From: Salipiger bermudensis
Lineage (GTDB): Bacteria; Pseudomonadota; Alphaproteobacteria; Rhodobacterales; Rhodobacteraceae
Direction: 5' to 3'
NCBI RefSeq assembly: GCF_020171625.1
Contig: NZ_JAIUZY010000001.1
Coordinates: forward strand, 186,001 to 250,000
DNA length: 64,000 bases
Made by a program: the position numbers and the translations under genes. The notes beneath the pieces were generated by a model. It saw only the letters and a list, made by a program, of their open reading frames with translations, was not told where the DNA came from and ran no database searches. Below are positions 18,913-26,133 of the stretch, piece after piece (within the stretch, counting starts at the first letter, position 1; each line of letters opens with the position of its first letter).

Positions 18913-19231
18913 GACGGTCCCTGCGGTTCAGAGTGGGCGAAGCGAACACGGCGGGCTCGACCACGTCGACCGGGCCGTATTCGCTAATTGTATGCGGCAG
19001 TATACGAATGCCGGATACGTGACAAGACCCCTGACAGCGGCAATGCGCTGCAGGTGCATCATGTGGTGGGACGTACTGGGTACGGGGGTGTCGCGTAGCC
19101 TGATTTGCTTGCGGGAAGCGACGGGGAGACGCTCACGCGCCGTCGGACGGCTGCAATCAAGCCGCATCCGGGGTGCGGTCCGTCCCGGGATGGCGCCGGG
19201 TCGGATGTGCCGGTCACTCAGAGTGTGAGGA
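18913..19231. other. 319-base gap between acnB and tRNA-Ser
   Basis: The acnB promoter region with a dyad is at 18988-19025. From 19030 to 19231 nothing recognisable is seen, and no open frame here looks like a protein. Confidence 0.5.
18988..19025 (-). promoter_or_regulatory. Candidate acnB promoter overlapped by a dyad operator
   Basis: On the minus strand TTGTCA (19025-19020) and TATACT (19004-18999) are 15 bases apart, shorter than ideal. Overlapping the -10 is an inverted repeat, TTGTATGC-GGCA-GTATACGAA on the plus strand (18988-19008), which looks like an operator. It starts about 75 bases before the acnB ATG. Confidence 0.4.
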
Positions 19232-19321
19232 TGGCGGAGACGAAGGGATTCGAACCCTCGAGACGGTTTCCCGCCTACTCCCTTAGCAGGGGAGCGCCTT
19301 CGACCACTCGGCCACGTCTCC
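19232..19321 (-). tRNA. tRNA-Ser (anticodon GCU)
   Basis: A 90-base tRNA including encoded CCA. The acceptor stem GGAGACG pairs with CGTCTCC. The anticodon stem CTCCC/GGGAG encloses the loop CTGCTAA, giving anticodon GCT, which reads AGC and AGU serine codons. The long variable arm (AGGCGGGAAACCGTCT) is the serine mark, and the T loop is TTCGAAT with stem GAGGG/CCCTT. No integrase gene or repeated tRNA end is nearby. Confidence 0.97.
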
Positions 19322-19328
19322 GTCGACG

Positions 19329-19358
19329 CGTATATCCAAGCGAAAGAGGGGAGTACAA
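19329..19358 (-). promoter_or_regulatory. Promoter of tRNA-Ser
   Basis: TTGTAC (19358-19353) and TATACG (19334-19329) with an 18-base spacer on the minus strand. The -10 ends about 7 bases before the first tRNA base, so the start point would fall at the tRNA 5' end. Confidence 0.55.
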
Positions 19359-19579
19359 GGCGAAATGTTGGGGGATTTGAAAACTTTTCTCGAAGGGGCG
19401 TTTGACGGCGGGGCGCGGGGCCTTGGGCATCGCAGGGCACGCGACAGGGGGCCGTGCCTTTCGCAGAGGCGTGCGGTTGAGCGGGCGCGTGGCTGACAGT
19501 GGGATATCGTTGAGAGTCCGCCCGGGCCGGACATTGGTCCGCGTTGATCGCGCGCGGCCTATGGAGGGGGCGCGGTGCA

Positions 19580-19840
19580 ATGAACGACTGTGAGCGGCTT
19601 GAATGTGCTTGGATCGGTCCGGACGTTTGGTCTCAAGGTCTCAAGGTCTCAAGGTCTCAAGGTCTCAAGGTCTCAAGGTCTCAAGGTCTCAAGGTCTCAA
19701 GGTCTCAAGGTCTCAAGGTCTCATGGTCTCAGCGTCGGCAGTGCGGTGCCGCCCGGTCAACGGCGCAGGCGCGGGGGATCGCGCACAGATTGTGCGGAAC
19801 CATTAGAGAGCGCTTCGGTTGGAGTATTGTGACAGTGTAA
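19580..19840 (+). CDS. Possible leader ORF containing the octamer repeat
   Basis: An 86-residue frame starting MNDCERLECAWIG with GGAGGGGG 9 bases upstream of its ATG. It reads through the tandem repeat as repeated SQGLKVSR units and stops 19 bases before the BCCT start codon. There is no recognisable domain. All three plus-strand frames are open through the repeat, because an 8-base unit without stops reads the same 8-codon cycle in every frame, so openness alone proves nothing. The support is the ribosome site and the position just upstream of a TTG-started gene. Confidence 0.3.
   Translation: MNDCERLECAWIGPDVWSQGLKVSRSQGLKVSRSQGLKVSRSQGLKVSWSQRRQCGAARSTAQARGIAHRLCGTIRERFGWSIVTV
19629..19732 (+). 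repeat. Octamer tandem repeat (GGTCTCAA), 13 units
   Basis: Eleven perfect GGTCTCAA units followed by GGTCTCAT and GGTCTCAG, 104 bases without interruption. The unit is not a multiple of three, so gain or loss of one unit shifts the frame of anything read through it. No spacer sequences lie between units. It sits about 130 bases upstream of the BCCT gene. Confidence 0.97.
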
Positions 19841-19859
19841 AAATACAAAGGCTCAACCC

Positions 19860-21536
19860 TTGGAACAGCTCGCCCGCCGCCTCGGCCTGAGAACCGATCC
19901 GACGATTTTCTTCGTTTCGGCAGCATGTACGGTCGTCTTCGTCCTCGCCCTCGTGCTCTTTCCCACACCCATCGAAGAGGCGTTCGCCGCCGGGCGAAGT
20001 TGGATCGTCACCAACCTTGGCTGGTTCTTCGTCCTGGGCGTCAACGTGTGGCTCGGCTTCCTGATCTGGGCGGCCATGTCGCGCCATGGCCATATCCGGC
20101 TGGGACGGAAGGGCGAGCGCCCGGTCTATTCCAACCTGTCGTGGTTCACCATGCTGTTTGCCGGCGGCATCGGCACGGTTCTGATGTTCTGGGGCGTGGC
20201 CGAGCCGATCAGCCATTTCTCCGACCCGCCGCTGCCCGGGGTCGATCCGTTCACCGAGGAGGCCGCACGGGATGCGATCTCGATCGCGATCTACCACCTC
20301 GGCCTGCACACTTGGACGATCTTCACCCTTCCGGGCCTCGCATTCGCCTATTTCATCAACCGCTACGACCTGCCGGTGCGGGTGAGCTCGGTGTTCTACC
20401 CGCTGCTGGGCGAGGGCATTCACGGCCCCGTCGGCAAAGCCATCGACATCGTCTCGATCCTCGGCACGCTGTTCGGCGTTGCGGTCTCGCTAGGGCTCGG
20501 CTCGAGCCAGATCGCCGCGGGCCTCGATGCGCTCCTCGGCACCGGAACCGGCGCCTGGGTGCAGGTCATCATCCTCGCGGTGCTCACCGCGGTGGCCGTG
20601 GGGTCGATCGTGGCAGGCCTCGACAAGGGCGTGAAGTTCCTGTCGAACCTCAATATCGGCATGGCGGTCGCGCTGATGATCTTCGTGCTGGTCTGCGGCT
20701 CGACGCTGTTCCTGCTGCGCGGCATCGTCGAGACCTTCGGGCTCTATCTCACCAACCTGCCGCGGCTCGCGTTCTGGAACGACATGCTCGCCAACGAGAA
20801 CCCGACCACCGAGGCGTGGGGCTGGCAGGGCTCGTGGACGGTGTTCTACTGGGCGTGGACGGTGACGTGGTCGCCCTTCATCGGCCTGTTCGTGGCGCGC
20901 ATCTCGCGCGGGCGCACGGTGCGCGAGTTCGTCTTCGGCGTGCTCATGGCGCCGTCGCTCTTCACCCTAATCTGGTTCGCCATCTTCGGCTGGCAGGCGA
21001 TGGATTTCGACGGGCTCGGCGTGGCCGCCCGCGAGGCGATGGGCGACAGCGCCGGCGCGATCAGCAGCGCGGTGGCCGAGAGCGTGCCGCTGGCGATGTT
21101 CGCCTTCTTCGAGCAGTTCCCCTTCACGGAGTTCATCCAGGGCTTCGCGGTGGTGATCGTGGCGATCTTCTTCGCCACGTCCTCGGACTCGGCCTCGCTG
21201 GTGGTCGACATGCTTTGCACCGGTCAGGCGACCCCCGGCCCGGTCCATCAGCGGGTGTTCTGGGGTGTAGCCGAGGGCCTGGTCGCCGCGATGCTGATCC
21301 TGCTCGCGGGCGAGGCGGGGCTGACAGCGCTGCAGCAGGTGATCACCGTGGTCGGTCTGCCGATCTTCGTACTTGTGAGCATGATGATCCCGTCGATCAT
21401 CCGGGGCTTCGCGGCCGAGGATATCGACCATATCAACATCGGCAAACGGCCCGAGCTGGAAGAGTTCGGCCACGGACCGGCCAGCGAGGAAAGCACCTCG
21501 GGCGGTCTGCGGGAAGAGAGCAGCCCGGCGGAGTAA
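19860..21536 (+). CDS. BCCT-family betaine/choline/carnitine-type transporter
   Basis: Sodium- or proton-coupled uptake of a trimethylammonium or similar osmolyte such as glycine betaine or DMSP. The 558 residues give twelve helices. MLFAGGIGTVLMFWGVAEP is the early family motif, and WTVFYWAWTVTWSPFIGLF followed by ARISRGRTVREFVFG is the signature around helix 8. Its aromatic box reads W-T-V-T-W where many members have two adjacent Trp. FATSSDSASLVVDML is the late conserved helix. The start is TTG with AAAGG about 8 bases before it; no ATG occurs near the N-terminus, so translation is probably modest. A repeat-bearing leader lies upstream. Confidence 0.9.
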   Translation: MEQLARRLGLRTDPTIFFVSAACTVVFVLALVLFPTPIEEAFAAGRSWIVTNLGWFFVLGVNVWLGFLIWAAMSRHGHIRLGRKGERPVYSNLSWFTMLFAGGIGTVLMFWGVAEPISHFSDPPLPGVDPFTEEAARDAISIAIYHLGLHTWTIFTLPGLAFAYFINRYDLPVRVSSVFYPLLGEGIHGPVGKAIDIVSILGTLFGVAVSLGLGSSQIAAGLDALLGTGTGAWVQVIILAVLTAVAVGSIVAGLDKGVKFLSNLNIGMAVALMIFVLVCGSTLFLLRGIVETFGLYLTNLPRLAFWNDMLANENPTTEAWGWQGSWTVFYWAWTVTWSPFIGLFVARISRGRTVREFVFGVLMAPSLFTLIWFAIFGWQAMDFDGLGVAAREAMGDSAGAISSAVAESVPLAMFAFFEQFPFTEFIQGFAVVIVAIFFATSSDSASLVVDMLCTGQATPGPVHQRVFWGVAEGLVAAMLILLAGEAGLTALQQVITVVGLPIFVLVSMMIPSIIRGFAAEDIDHINIGKRPELEEFGHGPASEESTSGGLREESSPAE

Positions 21537-21554
21537 GCGCCTAAGCCGGGACGC

Positions 21555-21580
21555 AGGCGCGGCCTAGCGGGGCCGCGCCT
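21555..21580 (+). terminator. Hairpin ending the BCCT transcript
   Basis: AGGCGCGGCC / GGCCGCGCCT, a 10-base perfect stem with a 6-base loop, 18 bases past the stop. Only a short pyrimidine stretch follows. Confidence 0.6.
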
Positions 21581-21648
21581 CTATCGCTGTCTCGAGCGGT
21601 GTCCGGCACAGGGCATCGAGCCCTCTCAGCAGGCGCCGAAGCAAGAGA

Positions 21649-21675
21649 ACGCCGCGCGGTATCACAGCGCGGCGT
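21649..21675 (-). terminator. Hairpin ending the ghrA transcript
   Basis: ACGCCGCGC / GCGCGGCGT, a 9-base perfect stem with a 9-base loop, directly after the ghrA stop. On the minus strand it is followed by TTCTCTTGC. Confidence 0.65.
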
Positions 21676-21681
21676 CTTGCG

Positions 21682-22614
21682 TCAGTAGCCGCGCGACGCA
21701 TCGGCGAGATCGGCGCAGGAGCCGGTGTCCTCGAAGGTCTTGAGGTTCGCGGCGATGATCCGTCCGCCGGTGGCGGCATCGATCTGAGACGCCACGTGCG
21801 GGGTCACGGTTATGCCGGGCGTGGTCCAGAACGGATGATCGGCGGGCAGCGGCTCCTGGTGGAACACGTCGAGCGTGGCCTGCTTGATCAGGCCGCTCTC
21901 GAGCGCCGCGAGCAGATCCTCATCCACGAGATGCGGACCACGGGCGCAGTTGATCACGCAGGCGCCCTCGGCGAGCTTGCCGAACAGTTCGGCGTTGAGG
22001 ATGCCGGCGGTTTGCCCGGTCAGCGGCAGCAGGTTCACGAGGATCTCGCAGCCGTCGAGGAAGGCGTCCATCTGCTCGGGGCCGGTGAAGGTCTCGACAC
22101 CGTCGATCGACTTGGGCGACTTGGACCAGCCGCGGGTGCAAAAGCCCAGCATCGACAGGGTCTGCGCCGCCGCCGCGCCGAGATTGCCGAGGCCCATCAC
22201 GCCCACGGTGCGGTTGGGCGCCACCGGCACCACGATGGCATGCCAGTGGCGCTCGGTCTGAGCCTGCAACTGGCGCGGCATGTCGCGGTGGTGGCGCAGC
22301 ACGTGCAGCGCCACGTATTCGCGCATCCGCTGGGTCAGATCATCGCCAACGGTGCGGATGATCGGCACGCCCTGCGGCAACTTCTCGTCGTTCAGAACGT
22401 GGTCGATACCCGCCCCGATCGAAACGATGGCCTTGAGATTGCTGAATTTCGCGAGATCGCCTGTACGCGGTCGCCAGACCACGGCATAGGTGACGTCGTC
22501 GGGGTCGGTGATGCCCTCCAGCGCGGCGATGTCCCAGCCTGGCATCAGCTCCTGCAGCATCTCTACCCACCACTGGGTCTTGTCTTCGAAGGGAAGGTAG
22601 ACGGCGACGGTCAT
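21682..22614 (-). CDS. ghrA: Glyoxylate/hydroxypyruvate reductase A type dehydrogenase
   Basis: NAD(P)H-dependent reduction of a 2-oxoacid such as glyoxylate or hydroxypyruvate. The 310-residue D-2-hydroxyacid dehydrogenase has the GhrA-type N-terminus (FEDKTQWWVEMLQELMPGWD), the Rossmann motif VGVMGLGNLGAAAAQTL, the catalytic Arg in NCARGPHLVDEDLL, Glu in FHQEPLP and His in VTPHVASQ. AAAGGAG sits 6 bases before the ATG. It diverges from a LysR gene with only 38 bases between start codons. Confidence 0.88.
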   Translation of the reverse strand: MTVAVYLPFEDKTQWWVEMLQELMPGWDIAALEGITDPDDVTYAVVWRPRTGDLAKFSNLKAIVSIGAGIDHVLNDEKLPQGVPIIRTVGDDLTQRMREYVALHVLRHHRDMPRQLQAQTERHWHAIVVPVAPNRTVGVMGLGNLGAAAAQTLSMLGFCTRGWSKSPKSIDGVETFTGPEQMDAFLDGCEILVNLLPLTGQTAGILNAELFGKLAEGACVINCARGPHLVDEDLLAALESGLIKQATLDVFHQEPLPADHPFWTTPGITVTPHVASQIDAATGGRIIAANLKTFEDTGSCADLADASRGY

Positions 22615-22652
22615 GTTCGCTCCTTTTGGTCGGTCATTTTTGGGGAATGGCA

Positions 22653-23564
22653 ATGAATCTCAAGCAGCTCGAGGCGTTCTACTGGCTGAGCCAGTTCGGA
22701 AATCACCGGCAGACGGCCGAGTATCTCGGGCTGACGCAGCCTGCGGTCTCGGCCCGCATCACGGCGCTTGAGAAGGATCTTGGCAAGACCCTGATCGACC
22801 GTGAGGCCAACGGCTTTGCGCTCACCGATCAGGGGCTGGAAGTTGCGGAATTCGCGGTTCAGTTCCTGAACCTGCGCGAGGCGATGCTGGGCCGGTTGCA
22901 GGACCGGCACAAGCGCGGCGTGAGCCTTGGCCTCGTAGGCATGGCGGGGCTGACCTGGGGGCCGCGCCTTCGCAAGGCGCTGCTGTCCGAATTGCCCGAG
23001 ATGACGATCGACATCTATGTCGGCTCGGATCTGCAGCTGCGCCGGCTGGTCGAGGCCGGCACGCTCGACGCGGCCTTCACCGCCACCGGCGACCGGGCGC
23101 GGGGCGCGGATTTCGCGGTGCGCTATGAGGTCGGCTGGGTGGCGCGGGCCGACGTGATCGCAGGATGCGCCCAGCCGATGAGCCCGGACGATTTGCGTGC
23201 GTTGCCGCTGGTGCACTACCCGAAGACCTCGCCGCTGTTCAATCCGGTGGCTGACTACGTCGACGAGATGGCCGAACGCAGCGCGCCGCGGCACTACGGC
23301 AATTCGCTCTCGGCGATCTGCGAGATGGTGCGCCTGGGCTACGGCGCCTCGGCGCTGCCGCTGGCGGCCCTCGAGAGCGAGATCGCCAGCGGCAAGGTCG
23401 TGGAGATCGCCGCCACCGAAGGGCTGGCGCCCTTGCATGTGGCCTGCACCCACGCCAACCGCGCCCGCCGCAAGCAGGTCGGCCAGGTGCTCGAGCTCGC
23501 GCGCGAGCAGGCGAGGGCGTGGTGCGCAGAGCATGGGCGCTACAGCTCCTTCGTGGACCTTTAG
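22653..23564 (+). CDS. LysR-family transcriptional regulator
   Basis: A 303-residue regulator. The N-terminal helix-turn-helix is at about 1-60 (MNLKQLEAFYWLSQFGN, LTQPAVSARITALEKDLGK), followed by the periplasmic-binding-like effector domain from about 90. GGGGA lies 7 bases before the ATG at 22653; an in-frame ATG two codons earlier is also possible. It is divergent from ghrA and converges on the RraA-like gene with 3 bases between stops. Likely targets are ghrA or the large operon; the inducer is unknown. Confidence 0.88.
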   Translation: MNLKQLEAFYWLSQFGNHRQTAEYLGLTQPAVSARITALEKDLGKTLIDREANGFALTDQGLEVAEFAVQFLNLREAMLGRLQDRHKRGVSLGLVGMAGLTWGPRLRKALLSELPEMTIDIYVGSDLQLRRLVEAGTLDAAFTATGDRARGADFAVRYEVGWVARADVIAGCAQPMSPDDLRALPLVHYPKTSPLFNPVADYVDEMAERSAPRHYGNSLSAICEMVRLGYGASALPLAALESEIASGKVVEIAATEGLAPLHVACTHANRARRKQVGQVLELAREQARAWCAEHGRYSSFVDL

Positions 23565-23567
23565 GCC

Positions 23568-24245
23568 TCAGCCCTTGGTCTTTTCCTCGACCATCTTGCT
23601 GGCACCCGACATCTCGCCGAGATGGGTGCCTGCGGTGACCTTGGCCTCGTTGACGCGGCCGCGTTCGGTCAGGAACTCGCCGCGCTCGATCACCTCGTCA
23701 AGGTCTTCGGGTGCGATGAAGAGCACGCCGCAATCATCGGCCAGCACCGCGTAGCCCGGCAGCACCGCTGCGCCGCCGATCGAGACCGGTACGTTGAAGC
23801 CGCCGCCGGTGTTGTAGAGGCGGGTGGTCACCGGCGAGGCGCCGCGCGACCACATGGCGAAGTCCTGCTCGGCAATCTCGGCCGTGTCGGTGTGGGGGCC
23901 GTCGACGCAGCCGCCTTCAAGCCCGATCATCGCCGCCATCCGGGTCACGCCGCCGCCCCAGCAGGCATACTTGGTGTCTCCGAGCCGATCCACGGCGAGG
24001 AAATAGCCCGGCCCGCACTGGCTCAGGCAATGGTGCAGGAGCGTGGAGTCGAGGCCCGGGATCGCCAGCGTGGCGAGGGTGCCGACCACGACCTTGCCGG
24101 GCAGCACCGGCTGGATCGCGGGGGCTGCAAAGCCATAGTGGTAGAAGTGGCCGATGGTCGCGGTCTCGAGCTTGGCGAGACGGTCGAGCTTCTCCTGCGG
24201 GATCTTCTCGGGCATCGGGTTGAGCTTGTAGACGAGGTTGGACAT
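23568..24245 (-). CDS. RraA-like protein lacking the aldolase arginine
   Basis: A 225-residue member of the RraA / 4-hydroxy-4-methyl-2-oxoglutarate aldolase-like family. The core KYACWGGGVTRMAAMIGLEG and GCVDGPHTDTAEI aligns with the family, but the usual DGxxRD reads DGPHTD, with Thr119 where the catalytic Arg is expected; Asp120 is kept. The acidic residue that normally follows the first glycine of the upstream loop is Gly. HMG aldolase activity is therefore doubtful. It is the last gene of the 13-gene minus-strand run, 34 bases after the TRAP large permease. Confidence 0.75.
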   Translation of the reverse strand: MSNLVYKLNPMPEKIPQEKLDRLAKLETATIGHFYHYGFAAPAIQPVLPGKVVVGTLATLAIPGLDSTLLHHCLSQCGPGYFLAVDRLGDTKYACWGGGVTRMAAMIGLEGGCVDGPHTDTAEIAEQDFAMWSRGASPVTTRLYNTGGGFNVPVSIGGAAVLPGYAVLADDCGVLFIAPEDLDEVIERGEFLTERGRVNEAKVTAGTHLGEMSGASKMVEEKTKG

Positions 24246-24279
24246 GGAAGGTCCCTTCTTTGGTCAATGGGTCAGGAGA

Positions 24280-25566
24280 TCAGTTCTGCGGCCCGAGGAT
24301 CAGGTCCGGCAGGAAGGTCACGGTCTGCGGCACGTAGGTCAGCAGCAGAAGCACGGCGATCAGCGGGATCAGCATCGGCAGCACTGCCATCGTCACCTTC
24401 TCGAAGCGGACACGGCCCACCTCTGCAACGATATAGAGGGCGATGCCCATCGGCGGCGTGGCGATGCCCAGCAGCAGGCCAAGCTGGATGATGATGCCGA
24501 AATGCACCCGGTCGATGCCGTAGGCGTCGATCAGCGGCAACAGCGTCGGCACGAGGATGAGCTTGGCCGGCACCCCCTCGACGACACAGCCGACGAGGAT
24601 GATGAAGATCAGCAGCAGACCGAGGAAGACGTTCTTGTTCTCGGTGAACGAGAAGGTGAAATCTGCCAGCTTCTGCGGCGTCTGGTCGATGGCCAGAAGC
24701 CAGCCCATCGCGATCGAGAAGGCGATGATGATCATGATCACCGCGGTCATCATCGCGGTGTCGCTGAGCGCGGCAAAGAACGCGCGGAAGGTGAGATCCT
24801 TGTACCAGATGCCGATCAGGATGCAGTAGATGCAGGCCAGCACGCCCGCCTCGGTGGCGGTGACGAAGCCGAACATGATCGAGCCGAGGATGATCGCCGG
24901 CGCGACAAGCGCGAGAAAGCCGTGCTTGGCGGTGCCTGCGACCTCGCGCACGGTGGCGCGCGGCTGGGTCGGGAACTCCTGGAACTGGGCCCGGATGCGC
25001 ACGTAGATCATCAGCGACAGGCCCACGAGGATGCCGGGGATCAGCCCCGCGAGGAACATCCGCTCGATCGACTGCTGCGCCAGAAAGGCATAGAGCACGA
25101 GCCCGATCGACGGCGGGATCAGCGGCCCGATGACCGACGACGCCACGGTGATCGCGGCGGCGAAGTCGGGCTTGTAGCCGCGCTCGCGCATCGCCTTGAT
25201 CTCGATGGCGCCAAGGCCCGCGCAGTCCGCCACGGCGGCGCCCGAGATCCCGGCGAAGATCATCGAGGACAGGATGTTGACCTGCGCGAGACCGGCCTTG
25301 AGATGGCCCACCAGCGCGTTGGCGAAGGCAAAGATGCGCTCGGTCACGCCGGTGGCGTTCATCAGGTTGCCGGCCATGATGAAGAACGGCACCGCGGTGA
25401 GCGAGGCCTTGTTGACGCCCTCAAGCATCTGCTGCGGGATGATCTGCAGCGCGCTCGAGAAATCCGAGGTCAGGAAGGTGAGAACCGTCGCCGAGCCGAT
25501 GGCGATGGAGATGGGCACGCGCAGCAGGATCAGCGCGATGAAGGTGCCGAAGAGGATCCAGGCCAT
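24280..25566 (-). CDS. TRAP transporter large permease (DctM family)
   Basis: A 428-residue membrane protein, the ion-coupled channel part of a TRAP importer. It has about twelve helices. The N-terminal AWILFGTFIALILLRVPI, FFIMAGNLMNATGVTERIF, and FAGISGAAVADCAGLGAIE (helix-loop with the ion-site residues) are typical, as is LIPPSIGLVLYAFLAQQSI. It follows the small permease by 3 bases. It works with the DctQ and DctP proteins encoded just upstream; together they import a carboxylate-type solute. Confidence 0.93.
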   Translation of the reverse strand: MAWILFGTFIALILLRVPISIAIGSATVLTFLTSDFSSALQIIPQQMLEGVNKASLTAVPFFIMAGNLMNATGVTERIFAFANALVGHLKAGLAQVNILSSMIFAGISGAAVADCAGLGAIEIKAMRERGYKPDFAAAITVASSVIGPLIPPSIGLVLYAFLAQQSIERMFLAGLIPGILVGLSLMIYVRIRAQFQEFPTQPRATVREVAGTAKHGFLALVAPAIILGSIMFGFVTATEAGVLACIYCILIGIWYKDLTFRAFFAALSDTAMMTAVIMIIIAFSIAMGWLLAIDQTPQKLADFTFSFTENKNVFLGLLLIFIILVGCVVEGVPAKLILVPTLLPLIDAYGIDRVHFGIIIQLGLLLGIATPPMGIALYIVAEVGRVRFEKVTMAVLPMLIPLIAVLLLLTYVPQTVTFLPDLILGPQN

Positions 25567-25569
25567 GGG

Positions 25570-26133
25570 TCAGACTTCCGGGTGATGGTCGGTGACGTTC
25601 TCGGGCAGACCTGCCGCGAGCTTGACGATGTCGAGCACGGCGGTCAGCGCGACGAGCACTGTCGAGATGAAGAGGGGAAGCGAGAGCGCGAGGCGCGGCA
25701 GCTCGGTGCCCGCGGGCAGGGTGGCGCCGTCATAGATGCCGGTCGAGGTCGCGATCACCTTGGGCACTTGCAGCAGCAGCACGCCGGTGACGAGAAGCGT
25801 CGCGGCGTCCGAGACGATCCTCGTAATCGCCATGCCCGACGGTCCCATGCGCTCGGCGATGAAATCGATGCGCACGTCCTTGAGCCGGGCATAGAGTGCG
25901 AAGAACCCGAAGAAGCTCAGCCAGATGAAGAACACCATGGTCCACGGCCAGAGCCAGTAGGGCGCCAGCCCCATCGGGCGCAGGATCATGGTGGCGGTGG
26001 TCAGGCCCAGCATCGCCAGCAGGCAGGCGTTCGAGATCCACAGGAAGGCGCCGCCCAGCGTCCAGTTCAGCCGGTCGATCCGGTTGAGAGCCCGCTGCAG
26101 CGGGCTCTCGGGGGTGTAGTCGAACGGGGTCAC
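25570..26133 (-). CDS. TRAP transporter small permease (DctQ family)
   Basis: A 187-residue protein with four membrane helices. The family pattern is LLAMLGLTTATMILRPMG, then WLSFFGFFALYARLKDVRID between helices 2 and 3. The start overlaps the DctP stop by four bases, so P, Q and M are translated together. The small subunit pairs with the large one to form the scaffold for the binding protein. Confidence 0.88.
   Translation of the reverse strand: MTPFDYTPESPLQRALNRIDRLNWTLGGAFLWISNACLLAMLGLTTATMILRPMGLAPYWLWPWTMVFFIWLSFFGFFALYARLKDVRIDFIAERMGPSGMAITRIVSDAATLLVTGVLLLQVPKVIATSTGIYDGATLPAGTELPRLALSLPLFISTVLVALTAVLDIVKLAAGLPENVTDHHPEV

Larger units (their letters stand above)
19322..19859. other. 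538-base gap with tRNA promoter, octamer repeat and BCCT leader
   Basis: The tRNA promoter is at 19329-19358, an octamer tandem repeat at 19629-19732, and a possible leader ORF at 19580-19840. 19360-19560 shows nothing recognisable. Confidence 0.6.

Noticed and set aside
19232-19321. tRNA-Ser as an integration site for a mobile element
   Set aside because: No integrase and no repeated tRNA 3' end were seen on either side; acnB flanks it directly.
19629-19732. Possible CRISPR array
   Set aside because: The 8-base units follow one another directly with no spacers, and no cas genes are in the window.
19590-19832. Second and third frames through the octamer repeat as separate genes
   Set aside because: They are open only because the repeat has no stop in any plus frame, and they lack ribosome sites.
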